NCBI GenBank assembly: GCA_947172415.1
Contig: OX359190.1
Span: 7,378,001-7,442,000 of the forward strand
Direction: 5' to 3'
Source: Chondrosia reniformis
Lineage: Eukaryota > Porifera > Demospongiae > Chondrillida > Chondrillidae
DNA: 64,000 nt
The notes beneath the pieces were generated by a model that saw nothing but the letters and a program-made list of their open reading frames with translations, made no database searches and was not told the DNA's origin. Shown piece after piece: positions 49,439 through 61,115 of the stretch (within the stretch, counting starts at the first letter, position 1; each line of letters starts with the position of its first letter). A program made the translations under genes and the position numbers.

Positions 49439-49888
49439 TCAATTACTTTTATCTTGGAGCACTTTAACACAGTCCCAACTCTTGGATCGCGTAGCCATTT
49501 CCATTAGACCTACTCCAGATTTAGTTTTTACCCTCCAAGATGCTCCAAAGGCAAACAACAATTTCAAACATGTTGCTGCAATTCTTGATAATCCTTGCTC
49601 GATTTCTCCTTCACTTATATATTTTTGGCAAACGTAATGTGCTGGTGTGTATCCATCTTCATCGATAACATTAGAGTAAGCTCCAAACTGAAGTAGTAGA
49701 AAGAGACATTCGACCCTACACTCCATGGCACATATGTGCGCTGGAGTGCGAGCTATCGAAACGGCTCCTCTGACCCAAGTTCCGTAGCTACCAAATTGGT
49801 TAACATCAGCCCCAGCCGACAGAATGTCGTGCAAATGGTCTAGATCACCCGTATGAGCAGCTTTCATGATATATCTGTCGTACTCCAT
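49439..49888 (-). CDS. Small ankyrin-repeat protein
   Basis: This is a single-exon ORF of 149 aa. Ankyrin repeats are readable as IMKAAHTGDLDHLHDILSAG ADVNQFG, then TPAHICAMECRVECLFLLLQ FGAYSNVIDEDG, then YTPAHYVCQKY...LKLLFAFGASWRVKTKSG, and a last partial unit ending CVKVLQD. That makes about four repeats with the usual G-A-(D/N) turns. The protein is complete (ATG and stop) and has no other domain. It is probably a cytosolic or nuclear interaction scaffold; the partner is unknown. It points away from the CARD gene, with ATGs ~365 bp apart. Confidence 0.75.
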   Translation of the reverse strand: MEYDRYIMKAAHTGDLDHLHDILSAGADVNQFGSYGTWVRGAVSIARTPAHICAMECRVECLFLLLQFGAYSNVIDEDGYTPAHYVCQKYISEGEIEQGLSRIAATCLKLLFAFGASWRVKTKSGVGLMEMATRSKSWDCVKVLQDKSN

Positions 49889-50253
49889 TTTTTCCGAGGG
49901 CCGGGCTAAACAGAGTCACTTGCGAAGGCAGGCTGCCGTCTACACACTACGAGGTAAGCCGTCAATTTGAGACAACCTTTACAAGTTATAAATAACACGA
50001 TTTAGAGAATAAACTTTACGTATCTCCTTTTTAACATTAACCATTAGTGGCCTTAGAGTCTTGTAGCCTTTGCGTAATCGCCTCCATTTTACCTTCATTG
50101 GATGCCCCCACCCCGAAATAGATGTCCTACCACTAGAAACATTTTAATTATCTTCCAATTCTGATAAACACTGATATGAACTATACATTTATCCATATTT
50201 TGGACATGCTTACAATCTTCACTTATTGGTTTCACTTTAGTTATTACTGTAAG

Positions 50254-50745
50254 ATGGGAGGAACAGTGGAAGCTGTGTTACTCAGCTGTTATACATTTTT
50301 AGTTGATAATCTCAACATTGTGCACATCCTTGATGATATGTTTCAGAATGAATTGATTGATTCTGAACTGTATGACCAATTATCTGAAGAAATGTCTCAC
50401 AAAAAAGCAAACAGGAATTTGCTGAGACACATGCAGAAAAATATGGGATCCAAAGAACTGCAACAATTCTGTGAAATACTCGACAGAAGTAGTGACGATT
50501 GTCCTGTACACGAATCATGTGTTAAAGAGTTACGAGATGCTATAAGCAAAGTAAGCAATATTGTTTGATTTTAAAGGCATTAAATGCATAAACTCAATGC
50601 AAAAACAATATTGGAAAAGATAGATTCCTAATATACTTTTATGAGTCATTTTTTATCTTTTCATGCAAAATATTGTTTTGATATAAATTCCACCTTTGTA
50701 TCAATGTATATGTAGGAAGCCACAGAAAAGGATGTTCACAACTGA
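50254..50745 (+). CDS. CARD-only protein
   Basis: The likely start is MGGTVEAVLL at 50254. An upstream in-frame ATG at 50176 adds 26 hydrophobic residues and could be a leader. Residues ~5-95 fit a CARD death-fold six-helix pattern: LLSCYTFLVDNLNIVHILDD, LIDSELYDQLSEEMSHKKAN, RNLLRHMQKNMGSKELQQFC. A donor after AISK (GTAAGC, 50551) can splice to 50716-50745, ending EATEKDVHN. Unspliced, the frame ends VSNIV at 50568. CARDs assemble apoptosis and innate-immunity filaments by homotypic binding. A CARD-only protein would most simply act as a regulator or decoy; that role is inference. Confidence 0.65.
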
Positions 50746-51149
50746 CGCAACATCAATTCTTAATTACTACTGCAATTGCTTTTTAACAATGTCAATTAAA
50801 CAAAACATTAATCTCTGTAGCCTAGTATTTGAATTTTAATCACTTCTGTTCTAATGGAAGGTATCAGCTTTGAAATTACAGATCACTTTACACGGTAAGT
50901 AGTGGATGATTTATCAATTTTTAATTGTTCTAAGGCATACATAGAACCCTTAAGCATCATTTTACTCACTGCTTGCTAAATTACGGTTTACCAGGTATAT
51001 CCATGCATGCAGCTACTAATACGTATGCTTTATAAATTCAGACAGTAGTGAATTGCTTTGTAGACCTGTCTCAATATGCATTCACCCTCTGCTAAATATA
51101 AGTACACTGCATATACAGTAAATGGATACAACATATGAGAATAACAACA

Positions 51150-52047
51150 TTATCCCTTTCCATTTGAAGTTCTCTCTAGATCTCTTGAAGTAAGAGGGTC
51201 ATATGGTTTTTGTGCTTCCCTTTTCAATTGATACAGTTGCATCAGTTGTTCATCTGTAAATTGATTTAATAACTTTTCTGATACTGTCAATCCAAAATTT
51301 TCCTTTAGTAAACCATTGGATGTACCAAGTGTGTTTTTTTTTGTCAGTATAGCTGAAAATTTCTACGTCATAAAACAGTAGTAGAGTAAGGATTTCTTCT
51401 AACTGCGTTGAACTTATCTTTGGAAAGGGTCTGACTGAAGAAGACCCCCAGGGTCGAAACGTCTGGCAGAAAGAATAATAAAAAAACTGCATCTCTAGAC
51501 GCTCCCAAAGTCGAAAGATGACCCTTTCCAAAGATAAAACAGTAGATTACCAAAACGTTAGCAAATGTCAAAGCCTTACATGCATATACATAATAACTGA
51601 TAGTAAGTTGTCACTAATGCACACATTAAGGGAAGGTTGGTTGAGGGAGCTATTGTAGAGTTTAAAGGTATGGTCTTCTATTTAAGCAAACAACAGTCAT
51701 TTTCATAGGAATAGGTGCAAATTTTCCAAGGTAAGTACTTTTAAACAGTTTAAACTGCAATCTAAGGAAAAAGCCAATTGTATAGGAATACAGTTTTATA
51801 GTTTATATAGTTAGTATCTTACCAACTACAGCATCACCAATTTGCAGGCTATAGAGCTAGTTATCTATCTACTTACTATCCATTCTTCTTTAAAGGTATT
51901 CAAAACAGATACATCTTTCACCTCTCTGTGCTTCTTAAATTCTTCTCTTATATATAGACGACCTAATTCTTTCATTTTGAAAGGTAAATTGTCGTGTTGC
52001 CTTAATAATCTTCGATAGAGAGCAATTATTTCATTATTCCACGCCAT
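51150..52047 (-). CDS. SDHAF3: SDHAF3 (ACN9), mitochondrial complex II assembly factor
   Basis: Exon 1 is 51877-52047 (MAWNNEIIALYRRLLRQHDN LPFKMKELGRLYIREEFKKH...FKEEWI). It carries the LYR tripeptide and the family core seen in human SDHAF3 (LYKRVLQLHRVLP, LGDQYVKDEFRRHK, FLQEWE). The last exon is about 51150-51353 and reads LGTSNGLLKENFGLTVSEKL, then LNQFTDEQLMQLYQLKREA, matching FG..LPEEKLNDFRDEQIGQ LQELMQEA. The frame across the junction does not close with the two exons alone, so a small middle exon or another acceptor is missing. A family A repeat sits in that intron. The protein matures the Fe-S subunit SDHB in the matrix. An ATG 27 nt upstream is also in frame. Confidence 0.8.
51410..51537. 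mobile_element. Palindromic repeat, family A copy in SDHAF3 intron
   Basis: The arms ATCTTTGGAAAGGGTC / GACCCTTTCCAAAGAT surround CTGAAGAAGACCCCCAGGGT then CGAAACGTCTGG. The left flank carries the family tail in reverse (GGATTTCTTCTAACTGCG). Confidence 0.7.
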
Positions 52048-52061
52048 TTTTCTTCTATAAA
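52048..52061. promoter_or_regulatory. Minimal bidirectional spacer between SDHAF3 and ZNF830 start codons
   Basis: Only 14 bp (TTTTCTTCTATAAA) separate the minus-strand ATG (52045-52047) from the plus-strand ATG (52062-52064). The promoter elements must lie within the other gene's transcribed region. Each gene could also start at a downstream ATG. Confidence 0.7.
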
Positions 52062-55000
52062 ATGGCGTCGGCAAAGCAGGAGATTTACCGCAAGCTCATG
52101 AAAGAGCAGAAAAAGGAAACAAAGAAGATAGACCATCCTTTAGCGAGGTACACGAGCATATTTCCTTAACAGAAGGAATTTAAATTGTAGAAAGTTCTAT
52201 AAGGAACTAAACCTAATCCTAGTGATCATGAGAGCTTTGGATGAGGATGCAAGAGTCTTCTCCTTCTTCTCCTTTGGGCCATGTACATATTGTTTGTGTT
52301 ACAACTACCTCACTTTCTCAGATCTCTTTCTTTACGTAGGTACAATAATGTTGGACAGTTGTCCTGTGCTATTTGTAGTGTACTTATAAAGAGTGACATT
52401 TTGTGGAAGACACACTTAACAAGCAAGAAGCATAAAAGTGTGAGTAATTTAATCTCAGTGTGTATACTTGTGGTATGTTTTGTGTTTGGAAAGCCTTAAA
52501 CTGTTTTGTGATAGTAGGTCTGTAAAAACATACTGTAAATTAGACAGATTAAAATTGTACAAGTATAAAAGTGATAGATAAGTTTATTGAAGCTATCTGC
52601 AACGAAAATCGAGCTAGATTGAACGTTTCGACCCGTAGGTCTTCATTAGCAATAAGACCTACAGACCTACGGGTCGAAACGTTCAATCTAGCTCAATTTT
52701 CGTTGCAGATAGCTTCAATAAATTTATCCATCATAATGAACACAACTAAAATTACTCCCTATCACTTCAAGTATAAAAGTGAATTATGCTATTAGTATTT
52801 TTAACTGCCTTAGTAAAATTAGTGAAAGATATAACATTGTTGTTCTCATTATTAATATGTACTTATTAAAAGTTGGTGGTTAGTCTATTCATAGACTAAC
52901 CACTTCAGTGTACAGACTTGAACATTACTGGGAACTGCCTCTTTTGGCTTAACTATACGTCATGGCTAGAATACTGAAATCAAGGAATTGTTGTGCAAAG
53001 GACTTGCTACTCTCACACCCAGTCCCAATTAGTGTTGCATTATGCTTGATTCCTCTAAGCACCCACTATTCCCCAGCATAGTTGGCACATGCCTAGATTA
53101 TAGTATAACAAATTAAGCAGTTTTTACTGTATGTGCTACTAATCTTGTTTTGATTGTGAGAAACGGAGATCTTATAGAGTGAAAAGATGTGCATTTGTAA
53201 TACGTGATCATGAACAATACGCATTGCCTAATATTGCTAAACGAAGAAGAGTCATGAAAGAACACATTTCTACAACACATTAGCTCTCTTCCTTTTAACC
53301 AAAAAGTATAAAAAGCGAGGTTATGAACTGTGTTCACGACTAGCATAACAGATTAAGCAGCTTTCACTGTATATGCTACTAATCTTGGTAGAATAAATAC
53401 TGAAGTTTGTCATAACATTAGATGGTTTCTGTCTTGAAATCACTACCTACTGAAGAAGCTGAAACATCAGTTTCATCTAGCAAACCTAAGGCTACCACAA
53501 CTCCAGCAAAGAGGAGACAGGAAGCAGTAAGTACTTGCATTGTGAATCCCTTTGTGTATGCAACCTGTTTGTGTTAGTTCGCCTTTACGTTTAATGTTTA
53601 GAAGCTACCATAAACTTTGCTAATTATGTAGCTTGCTGTATAACTAGTAAAATTTATTTCTCTTTACAGGAACCAGATGTAGTGAGGTCTAAGAAATGGA
53701 AAGAAAAGGATGAATTGCCAAAAGATTTCTTTGATGCTAATGTAAAAGCTACTGTTGAATATTCTGATTCAGATTCTGAATCCAGTGATTCAAAACATGC
53801 TGAAAATCAAAGCTGCGATGGAGAAGCAACTACAGATCAGCAACTATCAACAGTTTTCGTTGATGCTCCACAAACCAAAGGGGAGAGGTAACGTGTCAAC
53901 TATCTCACTTCAGTGTCTTCTACAGTGTGTACACTACGGTGTTCTCCTCACAGTAGTAGTTCTCAAGTGGAAGTTACTGCCACTGGTTCCTTGCCCGAAG
54001 GCTTCTTTGATGACCCCAAAGTTGATGCCAAGGTATTAAACCTTTTTAGGTGCATACAGTGTTTTTGTTTATTTTGGGTTCATAGATACAAACTTGTTTT
54101 AAGTAAGCTGGCAATTGCTGTTATATGGCCTGGCAGTCTTTGTAAGTTGTAAGCAAATAATTTTTAGGGGCTGCCATTTTGTTTCATTTTACTTTCAGTT
54201 CTTCAGTTCTTTGGTTCTTATATACGTATATATACAGCATCTTTTGGATGGTTCATCTTTCGATAATTTTGAGTGTCTAGAGATGCAGTTTTCTATTCTC
54301 TGTGTGACCCGACAGTCGCTGAAGAAGACCCCCAGGGTTGAAACGTCCAACGGAACAGAGAACAGAAAACTGCATTTCTAGATGCTCAAAATTATTGAAA
54401 GATGAACCATCCAAAACTTAATTTATAAATAGATACATTAAATTCACATAGTGGTATTCAGGAGGTTTAACCACAGTAAGATTTGTTTACTTTCTTCTGC
54501 CATTTTTTATAATTATGTGGATATCAAATTTACACAATAATAATGTACTGACTATAGGAGGTTTAACGAAGGAGTCAAGTATTTTAAGTATGGGGAGTAG
54601 CATGTAGCCCTACAAGTTGTTTTACTCAAATTACTTGTTTAACTGTGAAATTTTCTCTATTTGCATCATGTACAAGGCTTAGATTTAATTTTCCTTCGGT
54701 AACACTACTCTAGCTTTAGTCAGATACCTGAAGCTACTCTAGTCACTAGTGTAGTAACCATTCATCACTTTGTGAGACATCTATAAGTTGTAGCTGTATA
54801 TATATTAGTATAATGTAACCTGTGTATGTATAAATAAAAGCAATAACATTTTGGAAATCAAACCCCTTCATGCTGTAAGCCCTTATTTTAAATACCTCTA
54901 GGAAATGTATCAAAGTAATAGATTATTGTTAAACTTTGATTTGGTAGGTTCGGCATGTAGAATTTAAAGATCCAATGGATGAAGAGTGGGAAAAGTTCCA

Positions 55001-55863
55001 AAAAAGCATACAACAGGAAGAAAAAGCAAGTGCTTCGTAGTCACTCAATAAGATTGTTTCTTAGCCTTCAGTTTCCCATTTTATTCTGATAGTTAGCTTC
55101 AGTGATACAGGAAGAGGATGATAATGTAACTAAAGAAGACAGAGAACTTGAGGAAGTTAATGAATTAGTGTAAGTTTTATGTTAAATTCCTAACCTGATT
55201 GCCAATACTTCACTTTTTGGGTCGGTTGTCCAGACCGGTCGTTGGAATCGGTAACTCACAACTATAACATTTAACCAAACTTTCATTAGAATGACATCAC
55301 CATAACTTGCGTCGATAACCTTTTACAATTACCGATTGCAATATCCGTTCTGGACAACCGACCCAAAAAGTACTGTATTAAATATATCGGAGAGGTTTGT
55401 AGTAGTAGTGGTAGTACAAGTAGAATGGCTGGAACATATAATAATCTGAGAATGGGGGAATATAGGCTCCTGGGTGCAGAAACAGCTACCAAAGTAGGGA
55501 TGTTATACCCAAGTATAAAGTTTTTGTGTATTTATTTCTGTATGCCACTTGTATATGGTTACTATTGTCAGAGGATCACTGCCTTTCAATATTTTTTCAA
55601 CTATACTAGCTGTTGTTTCCGGTATTGCCATACCTATATGCTACTTACTTTGTTATTTCACTTAATGTGTATGTATCTTTTTATTGCATATTCATAGGTT
55701 GTGTTTCACAAGAGCTGAAAAGTTAAGAATAAAACAAGAAGAGTTCTTGAAGCGAAAGGAGGTAATAATCAACATAGAAGATAAAGATGAACCTTTGGTG
55801 GATGAAACTGATAGCGATGTTGAATATGAAGAATTTTTAGACTGGAGAAAGAAAAAAACATGA
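52062..55863 (+). CDS. ZNF830: ZNF830 (CCDC16/OMCG1) zinc-finger protein
   Basis: Eight exons are inferred: 52062-52147, 52340-52439, 53422-53526, 53670-53887, 53954-54032, 54948-55025, 55093-55169 and 55698-55863. The total is 909 nt, or 302 aa (human 372). The start MASAKQEIYRKLMKEQKKET leads into RYNNVGQLSCAICSVLIKSD and HLTSKKH, one C-x2-C-x12-H-x5-H finger, as in human ZNF830 (KYNRLGQLSCALCN). LPKDFFDAN and SLPEGFFDDPKVDAK are the family repeats. MDEEWEKFQKSIQQ and the acidic coiled tail ending EEFLDWRKKK match the C-terminus. It is a nuclear protein tied to pre-mRNA processing complexes and genome stability. Exon 6 ends at a GC donor (GCAAGT); reading through it would stop at once after ASAS. 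One intron holds a family A repeat. Confidence 0.9.
52589..52733. mobile_element. Palindromic repeat, family B relative in ZNF830 intron
   Basis: The arms GAAGCTATCTGCAACGAAAA ... and the inverse enclose two opposed copies of ACCTACGGGTCGAAACGTTC. It is almost fully self-complementary. Confidence 0.75.
54236..54415. mobile_element. Palindromic repeat, family A copy in ZNF830 intron
   Basis: The arms ATCTTTTGGATGGTTCATCT / GATGAACCATCCAAAA enclose GCTGAAGAAGACCCCCAGGG then TTGAAACGTCC. Confidence 0.7.
55201..55375. repeat. Inverted repeat in ZNF830 intron
   Basis: TTTTTGGGTCGGTTGTCCAG at the left is mirrored by CTGGACAACCGACCCAAAAA at the right, with further pairing inside (CGGTAA / TTACCG). 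It is probably a ~175-bp MITE. Confidence 0.75.
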
Positions 55864-56310
55864 TCATTTATCAACCTGTATAGATAATTACACCTGCCTT
55901 AAAAGGAAAGAGAATTAACCCTGACCTTTACAATTCTTTTGCGTGTTGTTTACGTAATGGTCACGTGGCATCACGTTTCCATGGTTTTGTCCGTTTGCAA
56001 CTCTTATTTTGGAGAAGTAAGAATCATCGAAGAAGAGGCCGAAGACAGAAGATTACGATTTTTTGGGAGTTGATAATTATGAGAGGTGAGGTCAAAATTC
56101 GGCACGTTTTTGCGCTGGTGGAGGGTCTTATCGTCAATAGGGGAACATAGTTTTCGATAGGATGGGTGGCGTTGCGTATACTGTACAGCTGTAGCTAGTA
56201 CCTGTAGTACCTGTAGTGTCTGTATAGTGTGTGAAGTTGGTGTATGTGTTTGTGTGCATAGTAGATAAATATGTAATTTTCATATATAGATGTTTTAAGT
56301 TATATACGTA

Positions 56311-56760
56311 CAGTCGACTCCTGATATAACGAACACCAAAATCCCAGCATAATTGTTCTTTATAACCAAAAGTACTTTATTTGTATATAACTATACAAAT
56401 AAACTACTCATCAGTGCAGTGTGAATACAGTAAACAGCTGTAGAATGCTTACAAAATTAAAATTACGTGAAATAGTATATTAATGGTACTCAGGGTGGAC
56501 TTTTCAACTGAAAATTCATCACAAATACCCTTCTCCTTCCTCCCTTTTTCCACTTCGTCCAGCAACTTTGGTTTAAGATTGATAAATAAAGCCATTTTTG
56601 GCTTCACACATACATAATCATAAGTTAACATGTTCGTTATAATAGAAGTTTGTTTGTTATAAATGGAAGGAATTGAATTGACAGGAAATTGTTTTTTGAC
56701 AATCGTTCGTTATAACCCAAATTTTGTTATGAGCAAGTTCGTTATAAGTGGAGTCGACTG
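56311..56760. mobile_element. Pogo/Tigger-type MITE (450 bp)
   Basis: The ends CAGTCGACTCCTGATATAAC and, on the other strand, CAGTCGACTCCACTTATAAC are flanked by TA. Interior 'TTCGTTATA' copies recur near both ends. No transposase ORF was seen. Confidence 0.75.
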
Positions 56761-57296
56761 TACATAGATATATGTACATATACATACATATTTAATTAGA
56801 AGTTGGTGTTTTTTTTCAAAGCTAGCTTATCTTCTCTTATTTGTTGTAGGATATGCTAGGGGATGTACTATATACTTATAAGCATCCAGTGTGCATTTCT
56901 TCCCTCATCTACTCTGCATGGGTTAAGACCTAACCCCAAGATTTCTATTTTGGTTAAGTATCATCCATACACGAGAAATCTGGATTGACTCCATCCCCTT
57001 TTCTTGCACAATACATGGAATCGAATTATTCCTATGGCTGAATCCCCTCCTGTTCTCATTTCTGTATTTAAAAATGTGGCCACCTGTAAAATGAAATAAA
57101 GCCATAAATGGATATTGTAGAATAAATATTAATTTTATATAGTACTCACCATAATAACAGTAATGTTAACTACACTTTAACTTTTAACCTTTAACCGATA
57201 ACTGTTAAAAGAAGTAAAATGTGTCACTTTTCTACTGTGTGTGATTTAGTTAAAGAAGAAGGATGCTGAGAAGTTCAGATTATGCGCAATAGGGAA

Positions 57297-57674
57297 TTAT
57301 TGCTCTATGGCTTGAAAACAGCCTTTCCTATGTAAAATTGAAGATGAATTAGCCAAAGAATCGATCGAAGTATCAACATCAGTAATATTTAAACTGATAG
57401 ACGTTTGCCGAATTTTCTTTTTGCTACGGAGGTTTCCGATACCTTTGTTCCATATATTTCTGCTTATTTTATTTTGCCAGTATAAGGATTCCTGTGCCAT
57501 CATAATTTCCCCCTTTTGGCCGGGTCGCATTCCTTTCAGCTTCTTTAGCTCAACGATTTGACCCAATTCGAATGGCAGCTTGGCATTTATATTTCTCCTG
57601 TTGATATCATAAATGATCCCATCGTACCTTCCAATCCACCTAATTGAAACCCAGTTTTCTGCTCTCTTGGCCAT
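57297..57674 (-). CDS. Hypothetical 125-aa protein
   Basis: This intact ORF starts MAKRAENWVSIRWIGRYDGI and ends at 57297. The first ~60 residues alternate aromatic and basic residues, with a possible small beta-barrel (LPFELGQIVELKKLKGMRPG). The rest is Ser/Lys-rich. No family was recognised. It sits among mobile elements, so it may be a fragment of one. Confidence 0.35.
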   Translation of the reverse strand: MAKRAENWVSIRWIGRYDGIIYDINRRNINAKLPFELGQIVELKKLKGMRPGQKGEIMMAQESLYWQNKISRNIWNKGIGNLRSKKKIRQTSISLNITDVDTSIDSLANSSSILHRKGCFQAIEQ

Positions 57675-58260
57675 ATCACTTTCTTCTCGAGTGTTGCTTT
57701 GTGAATATGAAAATTACATTGAATTTACACCCATTTTTAGGCATTAACACTCTCAAGCCCTGTCGAGGCACTCGCTAAAATCCCTTGACTTTTCCTCACC
57801 TCGAATACCAGTTGTTAGCACTTTTCTCGCCGAGTGTCTCGCTCGAAACTCTCAATCGAATAGGCGTTTCTTTTAGCACATACCATACATGCATGTGTTT
57901 AAAATGCCTGCATGTGTATATATTTTTTTACTGAGCTAATATAAAAACATGCATATGTTGAATGTACATATACGTATATGTACCTTGTCTGTAAACCAGA
58001 ACAGAAGAGCATAGCCCATTTTTGGCAGTAATTGGTCAAGTTCTTCAATATAACTGTTGAAGGGCCTCTGAGTGTTCCTTATACTTCCTGTTAGATACCA
58101 CTCCCAAGACCCAAAAGATGTCATATGGCACCTGATGCTTGTTCAACCATTTCAGACAGGTTGAAATGTGCTGCTACATCTGCCTTTACATTTAACCTTT
58201 GAAACGGCAGAAAGACTACTCTTGTTGTATATCTATATACAAAAAAGGAAATATATACGT

Positions 58261-58745
58261 ATAGTTAACAAGACTAGTACAAATACTGTGCTTACCTGTG
58301 ATTCCTCTTTATTAGAAAGTTTGAAGCCACAACCATTGTGGTTAGTGGCTTTTGAGACCCTTCACCAACTGTTAGTTTTAGGGATCCATTGTAGAGGTCT
58401 ATGTAGAGTTTCTCTAACTCTTTCACAGAAGAGGGATGATCCAGTCCAATTGATACTGGTGATTGAATGCAATATCCCAGCACTCCTTGCCTGGTTGCAT
58501 TGCTCACAATACGGTATTGGTACCACCTGTCAGCTGGAGGATGGTATTTAAAGCTGTAGTTTTACCTGTTTCTGCATGGAAGGCCAAACATAAAGACAGT
58601 CGGATCGCAAAATTTAATGATTTGAATAATAGTGGTATAATGGAGGCTCATTGCAATTCCTCTAATGGCCAATATGGCAGCTGGAGTGTTTTCTCCAAAC
58701 GCATTTACAAACTTGTCTAATCCCACGTATTTTCTGTGAGTTTCA
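58261..58745 (-). pseudogene. Decayed P-loop NTPase-like gene of an invertebrate multicopy family
   Basis: Three frames must be joined to read the protein. They are KYVGLDKFVNAFGENTPAAI LAIRGIAMSLHYTT..., then ETGKTTALNTILQLTGG (a Walker A-like loop), then SPVSIGLDHPSSVKELEKLY followed by LYNGSLKLTVGEGSQKPLTT. The order (helical lead-in, P-loop, 'GLDDPS' Walker B-like strand, 'K.R...V.SN') recalls an uncharacterised NTPase family repeated in cnidarian and sponge genomes. Two frameshifts and missing flanks make it a pseudogene. Related debris may extend down to ~57940. Confidence 0.4.
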
Positions 58746-61115
58746 CTAAATTGACAGCATTCTCACGTTCTCACGTGCACATGCAATAAACTCACGGAAA
58801 TTCCAGAACTTTAAATGGTACACTAACACTCCGTACTCGACTTCAACACTCTCTACTTAGCTTTGCGTAGCCATTCCTTCCGCCCGACTTAATAGTGTAT
58901 TATATGAAATGTCACCGTAATCGATTATAGAAAACGATTTGGGCAATAAGGTACTGTAAGTGAAAAAACGTTTGTATTCAATTTCGTTTTAAAAATGATT
59001 TTAAAGAACATTCATCATAAAACGTTCATCAGATTAAAATATCTTTTCGATTTGACCGTGTACAGTGCACCATATTCGATTGATTGCTACGCCGGGCCAG
59101 TCATCAAACATGCACTCTATAGCTGTATACGAACACATGAAAGTAATATCATTTGGGAATGAATGATAAATATATGATGTATATATGTTGTGAGCGAAGC
59201 GAGCAAAAAATTTTGTCTTCCCACTGATTTTGGTTTCTAAAGGTTAGCATCTCTGCATTTGGGAGGGCTTCAAAAAGTTGCTCCAAATTAAATATACTAT
59301 GTGGGCTTTCAATTGAAACACCACTATTTCGATTAGCTATGGTGGGACCTACACTGGTACCTTATGGCTGTTCCTTAGGGATAGGCTGCCTTATAGCAAT
59401 CATCATGTAACAATCACTAATTAGTTAAGAATTTTCGTTTTTTAATCGTTAGAGTGAAAGCGTTATTTAGCGTTAGCGGTTACACACCGGAAGAAATCAA
59501 TACAGTAACCAAGCATTACCAGGTATTCAATCTCAAACACGCGTCTATCTGTTGTTATAGTGAGTGAGGGTCTTCCTTTAAGTTGTTTCGTCAAGTGAAG
59601 ACGACGTTCGTTCGGTATCTACCATTTTAGTTATTCCGCTATTCCGTATGCCGCGTTTTAAAGACTCCCTAGTAAGACCCAATTCGAAACACTTACCTTT
59701 TGTTGACGAATAAATTATATGCAGAAACGTGGGCAAATCCACAACTGAAGGTCAAACTAATTGGGTGTGCAACTTCCACCAATTGCTTTGGCCTTTCTTG
59801 GCATTCCTTTGTACGATTCTAGGCGATTTTCAATTGAGAAATAAAGTAACACTTTAGCCAAAGCGGTAAATACACATGCCCAGCCAATGATTGCCGATTG
59901 TTTGTGTACTATCTGACTATTGCACTTCCGAAAGTACCGTTAACTGTTTTTGCGTTAGATGAAACGCGATAGGTATTAAATGACAATGAATTTATTTAAC
60001 TATTTATGAATATCATTACAACTGCTGAAAATGTCGGTAAAGTGTTATAAAGAAAATCGTTTTGTGCTTAGTCTAGAAGAATAGTTGGATGAGGCCGATG
60101 GTTTCATAGTGATCAGTAAGTGTTGCTATTCAAATCTGTCGGCCTCGGTATCAATTCCCTCTTCATTAGTTAAGTTATGGTCGAATTTGTGCTTGTTAAT
60201 TACACTTAATAGTGACATTTTCTTTATTATCTCAAGAAAGGAAAGCTGTATTAAAACCGAGGCCGACAGATTTTTAGTTTAACATAAGGATTCCAATGAT
60301 GTACAGAAATTGGAATCCTGTAGCTCTTCCAAAAACTAAGCACAAACCTTATGAGTGTTGTAAACGGGTGCTAATTCAGCAGAGAATTTCGAAGAAAACG
60401 TTTATCATCCTCAGCATCAGAAAGCATATCAGTGTGGTGAGATGGAAAGGTCTGCCTTAAAAGGGCCAGAACAGTGTCTTTCCTGGGTTTCTCACGCTCC
60501 ATCTCCTTTAACAGAGTTAAGTTTCGTTCATTGGAAACATTGTTACCCACATCTTCCAATAGAGGATATCGGTTAAACACCTATACATCTTTCTTGTTTC
60601 TCTTGCCACAGTCCCAATATCACAGCCATCAGTTGGCTTTCCCCACCCTCTGTGTGTGTCTTCTTTATCTGCCGCCTATCAAACAGAGACATCGCACACA
60701 GATCTAGAGAGCTACGGTACAGTGCATAAAAAGGTAACGGTAACCGATTTAAAGGTAACCGCTAGAGGTTAAAAGGGACCTATTTCCGGAAAAATGGCTA
60801 CCGTTACATTTTTGTTATTTGTGTTGGCATGTTTTTGTAACGCTGCATGATTATGGTTTATATATCAGTGTGGAATATTTTAATCTGTGTAGGGAGTACT
60901 GACATGTGGTTTGATAACCAACTGAGCAAGTATTTAACCCTTTAATGACCGTTGACAATATACATCGTCATGATAATTATATGCAGCCGATAACCGTTGA
61001 CGATATACATCGTCATAGATAGGCGGCAGGCTTTCCCGGCGAATTATTAGCATATGCGTGGCCAAAGTAAACTCTAACAGGTGTTAAGTGGTCGTCAGAC
61101 AGTTGCACTTTACGA
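58746..61115. other. Gene-poor region with foldback and possible piggyBac end
   Basis: 60055-60345 is an imperfect foldback: AATCTGTCGGCCTCGGT is mirrored by ACCGAGGCCGACAGATT ~100 bp on, with an outer GTGCTTAG pair. At 60932 TTTAACCCTTTAATGACCG looks like a TTAA target plus CCCTTT terminus of a piggyBac-type element. It is followed by two copies of ACCGTTGACRATATACATCG. An ORF at 60371-60580 (-, LLKEMEREKPRKDTVLALLR) has no family I can name. Confidence 0.4.

Noticed and set aside
60085..60282. 65-aa plus-strand ORF
   Set aside because: It lies inside a foldback whose arms make up both ends of the frame; no domain is visible.
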